From Thalassia testudinum (Eukaryota > Streptophyta > Magnoliopsida > Alismatales > Hydrocharitaceae), in contig JAZHRO010000036.1 of NCBI GenBank assembly GCA_037157565.1, positions 133,494,001 through 133,558,000 on the forward strand: DNA of 64,000 nucleotides. Direction: 5' to 3'. Numbering within the stretch: the first letter of the stretch is position 1; the number at the start of each line of letters is the position of its first letter. This document shows positions 1 through 12,479 of this stretch, piece by piece. The notes beneath the pieces were generated by a model. The model was not told the DNA's origin. It did no database searches and saw only the letters and a program-made list of their open reading frames with translations. A program made the translations under genes and the position numbers.

Positions 1-308
1 GCAGAACACAGATAGCTTATTGTATTTCAGCTGAATGAAAACTTGTCATATGGGCATTGTACATTTCTACCATCTACGGGTGTTGAGAAGAAAGAGTTGA
101 CCCAACAAAAGCACAACCCTCCTAAAAGTCAACCTATTAACTAACTTGATGGAATGAGCAAAATAAATTAAGCAACTTTACACAATCAACAAAGTGAGAA
201 CTTTGACAACTGTAACAAACAATCCGTCCCATGTTGCTTGCTGCAGCTCAAATTTTGCACAATGTTACCACTAAATTGACAGGAAATGATGGAACTAAAA
301 GCAAATAC
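1..308 (-). other. Intron 3 of the BASS1-like gene
   Basis: After the donor (GTATTTGC read from 308 on the minus strand) I find no continuation of the BASS reading frame, which should go on with a VxLVP-type segment. The intron therefore runs off the left edge. Confidence 0.6.
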
Positions 309-2141
309 CTGCAGAATTGACTTTGCCATGGCAACCCCATCCACTGGAACTACGGAGCCAATAAGAAGGCCAGTAAGGAGAGGTGTAGCAATGATGGAAA
401 AAATGGTTGTTGTACTAGTTAATAAAATGCTGAGAGCAACATCTCCCTTGCTCAAGAAGCTAGCATAACTCGACAATTGAGCACCAGAAACACAACATGT
501 GAGGATGAAGCCAGCATAGAACATCGGGGGAGCTCCAAAAGCTTTCGCTATGAACAAGCCTAAGAATGGCTTGAGCACATATTGAGCCATAAATCCTATA
601 GAGAGAGGTATAGGTCTGCAGGAGTGAAAAGTTTATGATAAGGAATTCAAACTTAAATAAACAGCACAGTTAGGCAGAAACAAACTTGGCTTCTAAAAAC
701 TGGATTTTTATGATTTTTGTGTGTTCAGCTGATTTTATGAGGTCTTAAATTTCCTATGTTCTTGACAGGATCAGATACACCTGAGAAAATTAGAGAAACA
801 TAGAATAATTAGACCACCAATATAGTCATATTGTTACAGTTACAAATGTAAAGTTGCTCTTTCTGGGGCTTGCCGTTGAGATTTATGCTCCAAATCATCG
901 GCTGTCATTCATTTTGAAGAAACAGATTTACCAAACTCAATGCCCTCTGCATTTGGATTAAATTCTTTCCAAAGAACTTGCTTTACCAAGGGGAAAAAAA
1001 AAGAGGAAAAAAGAGGAATTCAAAGTTTGGGGAATGCTAGGCCAAATAAGGAGGACAAATTTCTAACAAGCAAGCAAGAAGCAGGCTACCAACGGAAACA
1101 AACCTGCGAAAGGCAAGAGCAAAATCATCTAAAGACAACCTAATGCCAATAGACAACATGATTCCACCAAGGGCTGGGGCATAGTAATCTTTTGATACCC
1201 TATCAAGAGGAAGAAATATCAGAATCATTTCCTCCATAAATTCGGATCATATAAAAAACATTCAAAAAGTATGACAAAGCCACTTCACTTCACTCTCAAG
1301 CTACAAAATCCAAGTTCTTTTTCCTTTTTTTTTAAAAAAAAAAGAAAAAAAACCCAAGTCTAGCCACACCAAAAATAGTCAACAAAACTTTCGTTACCCT
1401 CGTTTCGAAAAATTCTGGACATCTAAATGAAACCCCGAGCTCAAGACAAAAACGACATCCAGCCAATCTAAACAAATAGCAGAACAACCTAAAGTGAGAC
1501 AAATTAAGTCCCCTGATAAAAGAATCTACGCTGATCTTGCGTTATCTACAACTGCAGCACCATACCCAGAACTTCCACACCACGATCAAACAGCAGCGCG
1601 TCTCAAGAGATACAAAACCAATATATCAGAGCAAAGCTCAGACGACTGCAGTAGCATCCACCCCTCCCGATCTCACTCCCCAGGAACTAATCGTGAAATC
1701 CAACAACAACCCAAGTGAGGCAACCGAGAGAGGGAACACCCACCACGAGAAAGTCGCCGGCTTGGCGAGCGCGGCTACGGCGGTGGCGGCAACGACGCAG
1801 GGGAGCATACCGGATAGGGACTGGGGGCCCCCCGACATGCCGGTCCTCTCGGGCACAGTTCGGCTCCCAAAGCACAGGAAGGTGACGTTACCTTCCCTCC
1901 GGTGCCGCCCGACCCTCCCATGGCTCGGGAACGACGTCGAACCGGTCTCTTCTCGTCCCCTGTTCCGGCTCAGGGGGTTCCTCCCCTGCTCCGCCCGGAT
2001 GAGGGTACGAGCACCGCGTGGTCGCCTCACCGCCCGTGGGGTGGTGGCGGCGGTGAGTGATGGAGCTGGGAATGGTCCGCGGAGAGTGGGAGGCGAGGAG
2101 AAGCGGGAGTGGAGATTGGCGGCGAGGGGGAGAGTTGCCAT
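309..2141 (-). CDS. BASS1: BASS1-like plastid sodium/metabolite cotransporter, 5' exons (partial)
   Basis: Three exons are visible on the minus strand: exon 1 2141-1744, exon 2 1199-1104, exon 3 615-309. Introns are GT-AG (donors at 1743 and 1103, acceptors at 1200 and 616), and the joined phases agree (398+96+307 nt = 267 codons). The start ATG at 2141 opens a Ser/Arg/Pro-rich leader of about 60-70 residues, typical of a chloroplast transit peptide. Hydrophobic segments follow: one at the exon 1 end (VVAATAVAALAKPATFSW), then APALGGIMLSIGIRLSLDDF, GFMAQYVLKPFLGLFIAKAF, AGFILTCCVSGAQLSSYASF and SILLTSTTTIFSIIATPLL. The CVSGAQLSSYA and GSVVPVD motifs match the BASS1 type of the bile acid:sodium symporter family better than the pyruvate carrier BASS2. 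Such proteins have about 400 residues, so the C-terminal third lies beyond the left edge; exon 3 ends in phase 0 at ...SILQ. The substrate is not known from sequence. No stop or frameshift is seen, so this is probably an intact gene. Confidence 0.85.
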
Positions 2142-2260
2142 CGGAGGAAGGAAGCAGAGGAAAGCGAAGACGAATGGGTAGGGTACGAGATGTGGACCAT
2201 GTGGTTCCTTTTTTATTTTATTTTATTTTTCCCTTTTATGAAAATGATGATTCCTCTGAG
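2142..2260 (-). promoter_or_regulatory. 5' UTR and candidate core promoter of the BASS1-like gene
   Basis: On the minus strand a TATA-like ATAAAAGGG lies at 2239-2231, about 90 nt upstream of the ATG at 2141. The stretch between is GC-rich, and upstream DNA is A/T-rich. No start site can be proven from sequence alone. Confidence 0.3.
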
Positions 2261-4459
2261 ATTTTAAGGGAAGTTGCGGAATATTTGGGTGGGGGCATCG
2301 GGATTTTTTCATGGAATATCTGTTTCTACGTTGCTTTCTTTCGTTTTCTTCTACGATTGCCGTTGTTGCTTCTTCCGTGGATATTTTGTTGGACAATGAA
2401 TCTCAAATTGTAACGAGGTAATTATTATGGTTTGAAATGGTGCCTGCTCGTGCAATGCCAGCTAACTTTTAGCATAATAAATTTATGATATAAAACCTTT
2501 TAAAGGTGTTCAATTATTTGGTCATCAAGATCACATCTAATTTTGCTAAGAGCGATTTAAATTTGATTTTTTATTTTTATATTATTTGAAGGATTGATTT
2601 GTACTTAAATAAAATTCTAATTAACAAAAAATGCAATAAAGTTTGACACAGCTTTATCCTTGAGCATTAACTGGTAGATTTAACTTTTTTGGACTCACTA
2701 CTTGAAGTTAATTAACCGCTGATCGGTATCTTCTTAAACTATTAACCTTGTATCCTAACTGCTGTACTCGACATGACGGAAGATAATTTTAAACCAATAG
2801 ATTCGAGTTACTTTGATAAGTTTTTAGCGCTTTCAATTTATTTTTTGATGAGAAGTTGTTAATGTATTTAAAAACACGAAGGATTGCCCTTGATCAAAAA
2901 GTGACATCTACTGCAAGAGGTTGGACTTGCACATCCTTTTTACCCACCGTGAATGGCATTGATTTGAGAAGGTACTTACTATTATCCTTTTTAGGGGGGA
3001 TTTTAGTTTGGGTGTCTCCTTGGACGTCATGAAACTATATAAGCCATTTCCATGTTGTGACATCTCGCAAGTTTTTGCACTTGCTCTCACCTCCATTTCA
3101 TTTTTGTATTATTTTTTTTAATGCTAAGGCAGGGATGAAATCAGGATTACTCAAGTTAATGTAGTAATAATGGTGCATAATGAGCTTAATTCACATCTAA
3201 TGCATATGATTAGTATTAATTGCATGATCAACGTGCATGAGAGTATGCTAAATTAAGTTAATTTGATGTTTAATTTATTGTAGTTAGTTTTATATTAATT
3301 TTGAGATTGAAAGAATTCAAAAGACATAATGAAAGTGACAATGGTCCAATGAATCTTGTGAGGCGTCACCCTAGTTCTTCTCCCTTAGTTAGAATGAGAG
3401 GCCCACTTAGGTCTAGGAATATCTAATTGCATGTCTCGTAGCGTATCTTATTAACTTGACTTAGTAGATTTTAAATGGTTTGAGTAGGTATCCAATTAAT
3501 TCAAATTAGATTTAGTAGACCTCTTTCTTCTTGCTCTACAACTGAACACATGGCATTTCATCCATTTGACATGTGTCATTTTTTTTCTTTCTTTTCCTTT
3601 CTTTTATCTTTTCTCTTTTCTCTTTCATCATTTTTCTTTATAAAATTCTTTCCTTTATTATCTCCTAAATTTCCTCCTCATGATTTTTCCTATATAATAT
3701 TCTCTGGTGTTATTTGTAGTTGCTCTCTCTTTTTTAACCAACATTTTTTTCCTCTTTTGTGTTTTCTTTCCATTGACACATTCATCTCATCATCTCTTTT
3801 CTCTCCTTTCTTCTTCTCCCCCTTTCCTATCCATCTATGTTCTCCCTATATCATTGTAATACTTGTGAATTATTAATCTAACCATTAACTACTTAGATCA
3901 AATGTTAAGGTTTTAGTAGTCCAAAAGAAAGAGAAAGAAAAGGAGAATAATAGGGGTGAAAAGATTGGAAAACAAACTAATATTACTATAGATAGCTGTG
4001 AATTATGTATAAGCGACCATGCATGAGGTTGTAACTTGGACATCGACCTAAGGCACAAGTAGCTGTCTTTAGGCTCTTGTAGCTAGCTATGATAGTATAA
4101 CTAACTTAAGAACCAATAAAAAATTTGCAAGGAAATCAACATGATTAGCCATAACTTATGAACCGATTTAAGGCAAGGAGATTATGGTTAGGAACCCCTA
4201 TAAATAACCCTATATTTGGATTGAATTAGTCATATTTTATGCATGAAATCCATAGGTTTTCACATAGCAAGCTATTAAAGGCCATAGCTTGAGATGGATG
4301 GAGTTTAGAGTGTGCGTTACTAGTGATATGTCGAGACGATGGTTCAATTAGGAGGAGGTGACTTAAAGAGAACAATGAGACTTAATGGGGTTAGCATCTT
4401 CTCACCGGTAGCAATGAAGATAAGGATAGGAACCTCAAAAGTTCAATTAATCAAAACTG

Positions 4460-4470
4460 TATCAGAGCTT
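4460..4470 (+). other. Primer-binding-site-like motif (initiator tRNA-Met)
   Basis: TATCAGAGCTT resembles the tRNA-Met primer-binding site (TGGTATCAGAGC) that follows many plant 5' LTRs. No LTR border or gag frame could be recognised next to it, so it is only a hint of an eroded element. Confidence 0.2.
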
Positions 4471-5255
4471 AGAAGCTTTTATACCAAGCAAATTTGACTA
4501 TTTCATCGAGGTTCCTAGGGTTTACATGATACTTCGGAGGTGGATCAGGATCTCCATGAACCATAACATCCTTTCGTTGCTAAGTAGAATCTGTTTATCC
4601 TAGATTTTCCCCATTTTATAGTCTATACTAAAATGTTATGATTCAATTGAATTTTAGACTTGTTTCATTTGTTGTGAATTAGGTTTTAAGGTTTAAAAGC
4701 AATAGGAAAAAATTTGGAATATATAAGTAACAATTTCTTCAACTGCGATTGGAGGACAGAACTTACATTTGCACAGGGTTGTCCTCAAAGCCATAGTTGG
4801 CTTTGTCCTTGCATAGTCAACAATGTGAAGTTAATAGGGAACATGAAGAAGAACATGATGAAGGATTATAGTGGGCTATTAGAGGCTATATGATCGTGAA
4901 CATCGCAAAAATAACAAGAGTGTCGTTGTGCACAAAATTCGATCATTTATAAAAAATGCTGAATTCTTGAAAAGGAAAGACATAGTACAGTGGGAGTCTG
5001 AGTTGTTCTTAGGATGACAAAATTGTCAAATTACTAACCTAAACTAATTTTTTTGGAATTTTAGAATAAGGAATAGAACCTAATCATAAATCTAGAGACT
5101 AATTATAAACTAACAAAATCAAAATTGAATGAAAATTGACAAACTAACTACCTAACTACAAACTATGAGAATATGACAACATAAACTCTAAACTAATAAA
5201 AAGAAGCAAATAACTAAGCACAATTTGTATTAAGCAAAGCAATGTTAAGATTACA

Positions 5256-5257
<2 letters not shown>

Positions 5258-5292
<35 letters not shown>
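5258..5292. repeat. (GA)n microsatellite
   Basis: An uninterrupted run of about 17 GA units. The Leu/Ser-rich open frames on the minus strand here are an artefact of the repeat. Confidence 0.95.
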
Positions 5293-5293
<1 letters not shown>

Positions 5294-6606
5294 AAGTGGA
5301 GAGCCTTGGCGTAGCGGTGGCGAGTAGAGAGTGGCGATGGGTGGCGGCAACGGTGGTAGAGAGGTAGAGTTTCGTCAGACAGATCCTAGGCCCAAGAGAG
5401 ATGGAGAGAGAAAGGAAGAAGAAGAAGAATGAGGGACAAAAGTAATGAGAAAAAGATGGGGGTCTTGGGGGGGTATTTATAGAGGAGAGAGGGCTCCTTG
5501 ATCTCCAAAAACCATTGAGATTAGTGCAAATTTCATCCTCCCAAAATTTGGCAACTTTCCATAGGTAAAAGCAATCCAAATCCCATTAAGAATGGGATAA
5601 TCTTCCTCAATTTTCGCTTAGGAATGAGTTGGAGGTGCTAATTAGCCTAAATGGGCCCTTTTCTTTTTTTTCAATGATTTTCCTAGCTTCTTTGTGCTTG
5701 TGGGCTTGAATTCTCCCTAAACAAGCACCAAACCAGTAGTGCTACCCACTAGTAGTGTCGACCTGCTCCTTTACACTAGCTTACGTGCATGTCACATGCT
5801 TCAACAGAGGCTGGCTCCTTGTTCCACATTATGTGCCACTAGGTCAACCATGGAGTTGACCACATGTGTGCCCTGTGTGGGTGCAATGTGATCAATTCCT
5901 TAGTTGACCATATGACACGCCCATGCGACTTCCCCCCCTCCCCTTTTTCTTCTTTTTTCTCTCAATCTTCTTGCTTCTCTTTTCTTTCTTTTGTATCTTC
6001 ACCCCAACAATTCGCTCTTCTCAATCCAGAACCATTGTGTGGCTCTCCTCTCATCCAAAAATCCTTTTCCACCTATATGCAACAACAAAAAAATAGATCA
6101 TTTCCTAATTTCTAATAAATATCAAAATGCATTATAATACAAAATAAAATCCTATAAGTGTTAGAAAATAGTAATAAATACTCATAAAAATCTTACAAAA
6201 TTGTGATGTGATCACTATGTTGGCTATGCAACCATGAAAATAACATAAATAATTTATAAACCAACCTTGGTTATTGCTAACTTAGGAAATATTATTAAAT
6301 TAATGTAATTAGAAAACATAGATATGAGTGTTGATTTAATTTCCAAACTTTACACCATTAACTTTAATGGCCATTAGGGAATATTCCCTTGAATTTGGGG
6401 GTATAATCTTTATGGGATGCAAGTTTGTAGAGGTATGGATATAATAATGAAGTATAGAGATGTATGGATGTAATTAGGTATGTTTTTAGGGGCATGGATG
6501 TAAAAATTACATTCTTTAATATCTACTTATTCTCCATAAATAATTTAGTTATAATAAATACTAATTATTAAGGGAATCGACATGTTACAAGAAGGATGTG
6601 ACTCCT

Positions 6607-9353
6607 TGTTTGTCGAAAGCGAAATTGGGTTCATAAAACAAATGTGTCGCAGTATAGTTAAAATCGCTTCGAAAATAAATGAAAGTTTATTACTAGAAAA
6701 ATATGAATCCGAGGTCGAACACAGAAAGCCAATTGGGATTTAAAACTAAGAACACAACTTTTAACTTGATAAAAATGTAATAATCAATCAAATTATGAAG
6801 TAATAAAAAGGGTTTCAATGTATATAGAAGTTAAAAAAAATGAAGATAGATGTAAAAATCAGATAATTCTCTCTTCTTTGCTTCTAGCTTGAGCTTTCTC
6901 TTCTTCTTCTTCTTTCTTCTTCTTTCTCTGATTCTTTTGATTCTTCTAATTCGTCTCTTCTATTTCTCTGATTACTGGCCTTGGCTTCCTCTTCCTCTCT
7001 TCTTCTTCTTCCTTTCCTGTACTTGCTGACCTTGGCTTCTCTTTCTTTCTGACTTCTCTTTCTCTACTTCGAGCCTTCTTCTTCCTTTGCTTTTCTTGCT
7101 GAAGCTTTTCCCTTTCCTTCCTTCTTCCTTCTTCTTCTTCCTTGGCGACTTCACCCTTAGCCGCTGTTGAGGCTTCTTTCTTCCTCTTCTTCCTTGGCTT
7201 CGCCCTCCTGGAGAGCAAAACCTAACCCCTACCCTCCCCGTGAACTCTCCTCTCTTTCTTCTCTCTTAGGCTCGCTCTCCCAGAGCCTGCTCGGGTATAC
7301 GGGTCGGGTCGACGTGCCTGTGACCAGGCCCACCAACGTGTGTGGTGGGCAAGGAGTGTGGGGGTAGTCGGGTCAGATACCAGGTCCGCATAGCGTGGGG
7401 TCGCAGACGAGGGATGAGTGGGCGAGTGGGACCTCACCCCGTGTCAGGAGGAGATAAGCCCCTGACACTTTTTCAATTTATCCCACGTCGCTCGCTCCAA
7501 AGTTTCCGAGGTGGGACTAAATGTCCCACCCGCTTCTTGCACGCGCCCGCAATAGGTCTTCTTTTGATTGCTGAAGCTACAGACGCTTTGGCCTTCAATT
7601 GATGGGCTGACTTGGTTCGCGAAGAGAAACCGCACACCTGGGACTTGGTCTCCTGGCACCTGGAGGCTGCTATGAAGGTAGCAAGCTTCTTCAAGCTTGC
7701 TTCAATGGCGGATAGGGCCCCTGTACCTATCAACACAAATACGACCTCACGGCCCTGTCAAATCGCTCAGAAAGCTTCGTCGTGACACGGCGAAGGTGGC
7801 TCGGGTGCTGGTGTGGTGCGGGACGGCCTGGGCGTGCGTGCCTAGGTCATTCTATGGCCGTGAAGTTGGGTGTGTTCGGGGGGAAAGAACGGAGGTTGTG
7901 GTGGTCAATGGAAAGGGGGAAATTGATCAGTGGAATGAGGTGATGCTTTCGAGGTAGTTGGCGAGGTGTGTGGGTGCGTGGAGTGGTGGATGCACCTCGC
8001 CGGTGGTCTGCTGAAGGTGGAGAAGGTGAGGGTGGTCTGTGGTTGTCGGGGTGTGAAAGTAAAAATTGATAAGGGGAAACGAAAGAGTAGGGGAAGGAGA
8101 CTTATCTGCGAGTAGCTGGACGAAGGGGGAGTAGAGGGGGCGGAAGGCACGTATATGCCGTCGCCGGAGACGAAGACCCCGAGATAGAGAGGCAGCGACG
8201 ATGAGAGGGAGATAGGCACAAGCGTAGGTGTGGCGCGACGCGGAAGGAGGCAGAGGCAACTCTGCCATTGGTATGGTGGCAGAGCGACGAGAAGAGGGAG
8301 GAGGAGTCGCCGGAGCTTGTTGGGCTTTTTGGCCAGAGGGGGAAAGGGGGAATTTTAAGGGAATCTTAGGCCAAAACAAGCTTGAATTCATCGGGGGGAT
8401 CTGGGGCCTCTTTTATAGTCGCAGGCAGAGGGCCTTGTGCTTGGAAGGCAAGCTTCCAAGCACGGCAACCTCGTCGGACTTGGAAGGTCGAGAGATACTC
8501 AAATCTCTCATGTGTCCGTATGAGAGATTGGGTGGCAATCAGATCTTGAGATTTGGTTCACACGATCAAGAATTTCTCAGAGAATCTCCCTTTCAAATTT
8601 GAGAGGGATTCTCTGAGGAATCAAGGAGATATCCCTCTTGAATCCTCGCCGGAGTATGATTCCTCCACTATAATGGTGGATGGACCTAATTGCAAAGAAC
8701 GACGAGGAAGATAGGGGGTGTCTGCAAGGGTTTTCAAAAGCTAGGGGCATAAATGTAATTAGGTTGGACTATTTTGCAAAGTAGGTCAAGGTGAACTCCC
8801 TTTAGGTCCAAATTTTGGCATAAACCTAATTTGGACCCAAGGAATCCAATGGTGAAGTTGGATTTTAGGTTTTACTACGTTTGACTGGGTATTTTGCATA
8901 AAAACCTAATTTAGGGTAAATGTTTGATTAGGACCCCTATTTAGGTCAAAATAGGTTCTAAAGGCCAAATTGAAGGTTGTAAATCCTAGAGGATATTTTC
9001 CCATAATTTTTAGAGGATTTATTTGAATTTTATCTTTACAAGAACCTTGTTAAATTAAGTGGATCTGTTTTAGGGTTACAAAAAGTCATTTTATTCCCAG
9101 ATTTCACATTAACCCTTTTCTGATTGAACCAACCCACTTTTTATCTTATTAGGACCAATTGACCTATGTTTAGCCCCTGAGAAATTCCGTTGTTGTGCTG
9201 CAATGGTAAAATTACAGTTTTATCCTTTGTTTCTTACTTTTCTTTCAAACTAGTTATTCCTTGAATTAGGCCCTTCACTTGGTTATGTAGGAGCTTTTGT
9301 TCTCTTTCTAGGTTAAAATAAGCTAGCTAGGGCTCATGATGGTGTTCCCATCA
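6607..9353 (-). mobile_element. Solo LTR 'E', Athila/Tat-like family
   Basis: On the minus strand it starts at 9353 with TGATGGGAACACCATCA and ends at 6607 with ...CGACAAACA. It aligns by eye along its length with LTRs A, B, C and D: the block with 'tttggacctaa...ttgacct' (about 8750-9000), a CTATAAAAGAGG TATA box (about 8410-8420), the snRNA-type promoter module (7474-7517), and the '(t)gttcgacctcgg' block (about 6710). Flanks are CTCCT (6602-6606) and CTCCC (9354-9358), a near-perfect 5-bp target-site duplication, and no internal region is attached. It is therefore a solo LTR of about 2.75 kb. Proline/serine-rich open frames inside it have no domain support. Confidence 0.7.
7474..7517 (-). 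promoter_or_regulatory. USE + TATA module (Pol III snRNA-type) in LTR E
   Basis: On the minus strand GTCCCACCTCG (7517-7507) differs at one base from the plant snRNA upstream element RTCCCACATCG. A TATA-like ATAAATTG (7481-7474) follows after 25 bp. Plant Pol III U6/U3 genes use about 23-26 bp between the two; Pol II snRNA genes use about 33-34. Downstream the first minus-strand T4 is at 7220-7217. Confidence 0.5.
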
Positions 9354-9766
9354 CTCCCCCACTTCCCTTTGCTCCCCCTCTCGCCCTTCCATCTTAACTC
9401 TAGTGCTCTCCCCATCTCTCCCCTTGCTTGACCCTCTGGTCCTTCCCTCTCCTACCCTCTCTGCCTTCCCTTTCTTGTCCTCTCCTCCCTAATCCCCTCT
9501 CCCTTTCCTCTCATCTCCCCCCTCTTTTGGTCAAGCCCCTTATCCTAGTGGTTTGGCTCTATGGCACCACAACTCCCCTCTTTGAAGGGGAGAAAGGGTG
9601 TTCGCCTTGCTCCAGACCGAAGGCTTCAACTTTGTGTAGGTGAGGGCTTTAATGAGGGAGGGTGTCGGAGCCTGAGATGATTGCTTTGACTCTGTTGCAT
9701 GATCCCACGTTGTCCTCTCCTCTTGGATCTAAAATGCAACCACGTATCCTAGGCCAAGGTGGAAAT
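9354..9766. other. Pyrimidine-rich non-coding stretch
   Basis: Strongly C/T-rich on the plus strand (for example 9354-9540). No gene is seen; the 71-codon open frame here is compositional. Confidence 0.5.
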
Positions 9767-10990
9767 TGTAACATCCCAAAATCTAGGTCCTGAGTCATTT
9801 TAGGGTGGTTTGGGTCCATTTGAACCTGGAAACTTGGTTCTGGTTCGGTGCTGGTGTTATCACCCCCTTAAATTGCCAGGAAATGCATATACGAGTCAAC
9901 CACTAACTAATGTTGTCAAAAGGGTACCATGTACGGTATCGTTGGATTCCTCTCGTCGCAAGCTTTCGAGAGATGATTGTTTTGCTTAAATTCGAGGTGT
10001 ATAGCTCTAGTTATAGCCAAAACAAGTCAATAAGGACCTGTGTGTAAGGTGGACCCAACCCTAGGGGTATTTTGGGTATTTTACCCACTAAACTCAATCC
10101 CAACAAACCTTGGGCCTATAAAAGGACCCCTTTGGTTCTTTATGTTGTCATCATCTCTCTGAGCCTCATGATTAAGAGAGGAAGAGAAGGAAAAGGTTAA
10201 GCTTTTCCTTCACAAAATTAAAACTTTTTCTCGAGGACTAGGTTGCGAATTCGCAAAACCTGGGATTCCCACCGCAACAGTTATGGTGGCGGTGGTGGCA
10301 CATGGCGGGCGAGCAATGTGTGGCAGCACAGATGTGCCAGTGGGCGACATGAATTCAAGTGTGCACACGTGCACGTTCGCGTGAGCGGGAGTGTAGTGAG
10401 ATGCTGGATCGCTGATGCATGGCCAATCGGGCGGCTTTAGAGAGGTGAGGCACGATCCCAGCAATGCACAGGCGACAAATTAGGACGCGATGTGTGCCAC
10501 GTTGACTGGTTGACCAGTCTGGTTGAACCAGTTGGTTCAGCAACTCCTTCGCACTGTTTCATCTAGTTTAAGGCCTTCCCGACCTCAGATTTCGATAAAT
10601 AAGATGCCATTGGAATTGTATCGACGCGTACTACGCATTGGTATAATTTATTTTCACTTTTAAGTTATGTTCCTTTAGTGACAAATTAGAAACGTGATTA
10701 GGTGTGCCCGACCATGTTGTTGGTTCGTTTGAATCAGGTCTTGCTTCGGTGCGTGCATGGATTTTGGGGCATGTGTGGAGACTGCCCTCAGGTTCTATGC
10801 GCACGGTTCGGAGTCATCGTGACCCTCCAGTGATGTTAGCTGTAGTAGTTGATGTAGATACATTTATTTAGGTTAGTATGCCTATTTATGCATGTTCTTA
10901 AGCTTAGAGATGTATTTTATATTATAAATATTGCATAGCATGCATCATTCTGCATTTAGAATAGTTTATATAATTATAGGTTAATTCACA
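9767..10990 (+). mobile_element. LTR 'G', proximal part (Ty3/gypsy, same family as LTR M)
   Basis: It starts TGTAACATCCCAAAATC, typical of plant gypsy LTRs. About 9890-10125 aligns by eye with the minus strand of LTR M (about 49860-49630): a shared 'ggattcctytcrtcgcaagctttc' block, 'aattcgaggtgta', then CTATAAAAGG (10116-10125), a plausible TATA box. The right end near 10990 is not sharp; sequence of the same LTR seems to resume near 12480. Confidence 0.5.
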
Positions 10991-11029
10991 TCCTTTTATG
11001 GTCAGGAGAGAAGGAGATTTATTTCAGGA

Positions 11030-12460
11030 CCTCGAATTGATGATCCAACCGTACGGATCTGATCAGGATGACGATCGGAGTCCAACACCTCTAAAATCGT
11101 CTTGATCGGAGTCCTGTAGCACATTATGTAGTCCGAGGAAGATTAAAGGCCAAGGGTCAAGGTGGCAGTGATCCGAACATCAAATGCCAAATCCGACAGC
11201 ATGGATGGATCTGGATCGACGATTGTAGCCCAACGATACGGAAATCAACCCAATCCAACGTTTGTGGTACCATCTACAAAGTAAAGAAGATGAATGACCA
11301 TGATGGTGTCACGTGATGCCATGACAGCTGCCATGAGCCACCGCTGCTCCCCCCTCTTTATTCAACCAATAGATCTAGGCCGTTGGATGAAGATCCAACG
11401 GCCATGGAAGCTCCACGTCGCTCAAGAAAGGTGTTCATCTTCTTAACACAAAGGTAAGGATAGCGTGGTGGTCTTGAGCCCTTTCGCAAAGGGGAGGTTG
11501 CAGGTTCGAGACCCGCAATGCCCCTCAAATCTCCAATTGAGCAGCCGCAAGTGCGCAGTGTAGGGAGTGCGTGGCACAGACTCAGCGCATGGGCACGGAC
11601 ATAGCGCGTAGCACACAACGCAGCGAGCGCACGGCACAGACGCGTGGCACACGAGCATGCGAAGCGCATGCCAGCAGTGCAGCAGCATGGACGCATGAGC
11701 TGTCTTCAGCGACGTTTGCGGCGGGTCTTCAACGATGTTTATGGACGTCACTAAGTGCCCCAAGTGCAAAAAGCCTCTTCTCCTCCACTATAAAAAGGCC
11801 TACACCCCTCTATTCTTCTTTAGCTCTTCCTTTCTCTCCCTCACCACCTCGAAGGCTCTAGAGAGAGCTTGTCCCAAGCCTAGGATGCTCTTCTAGAGTA
11901 GAAAATAAATATTTTTCCCGCTTCTCACCCCCTTCGTGTAGCATCTCGTGGCCGTCCTCTCACCACCTTCAGGAAGTAGATCATCACCGCAACGTCGTCC
12001 TGCCCTATCCACTTTCCTCCGACACCGTTCTTCTTCATCCAGCTTCCCGCCACATTCGTCCGGGGTGTCGTCAAAGAGAGACGTCCTCCAAGTGATCGTT
12101 GAGGGGTATTCTTCTCACCTTTATCTTTTATCGCTTTCTAGTATAGTTGCACCTTCTTCCATTGTAGCAAACACTTGTTATACATATATATGATTGTTTC
12201 TTTCTGTCTCTCTTTGCAAGTAGATTAGTTAGATAAATATTATGTCGATCTGATCTCTTACCTATTCAAATACCAAAAAATTGAAAAAGATAAAAATAAC
12301 AAAAATAAATAAAGTCGGAGTGTGATTTTCAAAATTAAACGTTCGTCCTTTGTGTTCGACCCAGGACTCACTTCGAGTTTCGGTATAAATTTATTTGGTT
12401 AGTGGATTTTGGAACTACAATGACGGGTTTTCCAAAACCTTGATTTTTCCTTGTAAAAAT
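11030..12460 (+). mobile_element. LTR-like remnant 'H' splitting LTR G
   Basis: It has LTR-like architecture: TATAAAAAGG (11789-11798), a C/T-rich leader, then a downstream block (about 12340-12440) containing 'tgttcgacccaggactcac', which resembles the 3' part of the Athila/Tat-like LTRs. The 5' border is unclear, and repetitive GC-rich DNA (11540-11700) gives spurious open frames on both strands. Confidence 0.35.
11437..11520 (+). mobile_element. tRNA-related SINE head
   Basis: An internal Pol III promoter is visible: box A-like GATAGCGTGGTGG (about 11459-11471) and a perfect box B GGTTCGAGACC (about 11493-11503). A hairpin of CCCTTT and AAAGGG arms lies between them in the anticodon-arm position, and the box B is flanked by TTGC/GCAA arms. 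The acceptor stem is not preserved, so this is a SINE head rather than a tRNA gene. The body and 3' end could not be delimited. Confidence 0.45.
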
Positions 12461-12479
12461 ATGCCCACTAGTAGCCTAC

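Larger units (their letters stand above)
2261..6606. other. Intergenic AT-rich DNA without a supported gene
   Basis: I see no gene here. The stretch has a pyrimidine-rich tract (about 3570-3830), a GA microsatellite (5258-5292), a retroelement-like primer-binding motif (4460-4470) and C/T-rich patches (5930-6010). Short open frames lie in these biased tracts and have no recognisable domains. It probably contains old unclassified repeats. Confidence 0.5.

Noticed and set aside
1638..2141. Exon 1 open frame of the BASS gene as a single-exon gene of 167 codons
   Set aside because: A GT donor at 1743 followed by an exon that restores WVSKDYYAPALGG shows that codons after 1744 are intronic.
4460..4470. 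A full LTR element starting at the primer-binding-like motif
   Set aside because: No TG...CA LTR border, no gag frame and no pol motif could be found nearby.
11437..11520. A functional tRNA gene
   Set aside because: Boxes A and B are present, but no 7-bp acceptor stem or normal D-arm can be folded, so it fits a SINE head.
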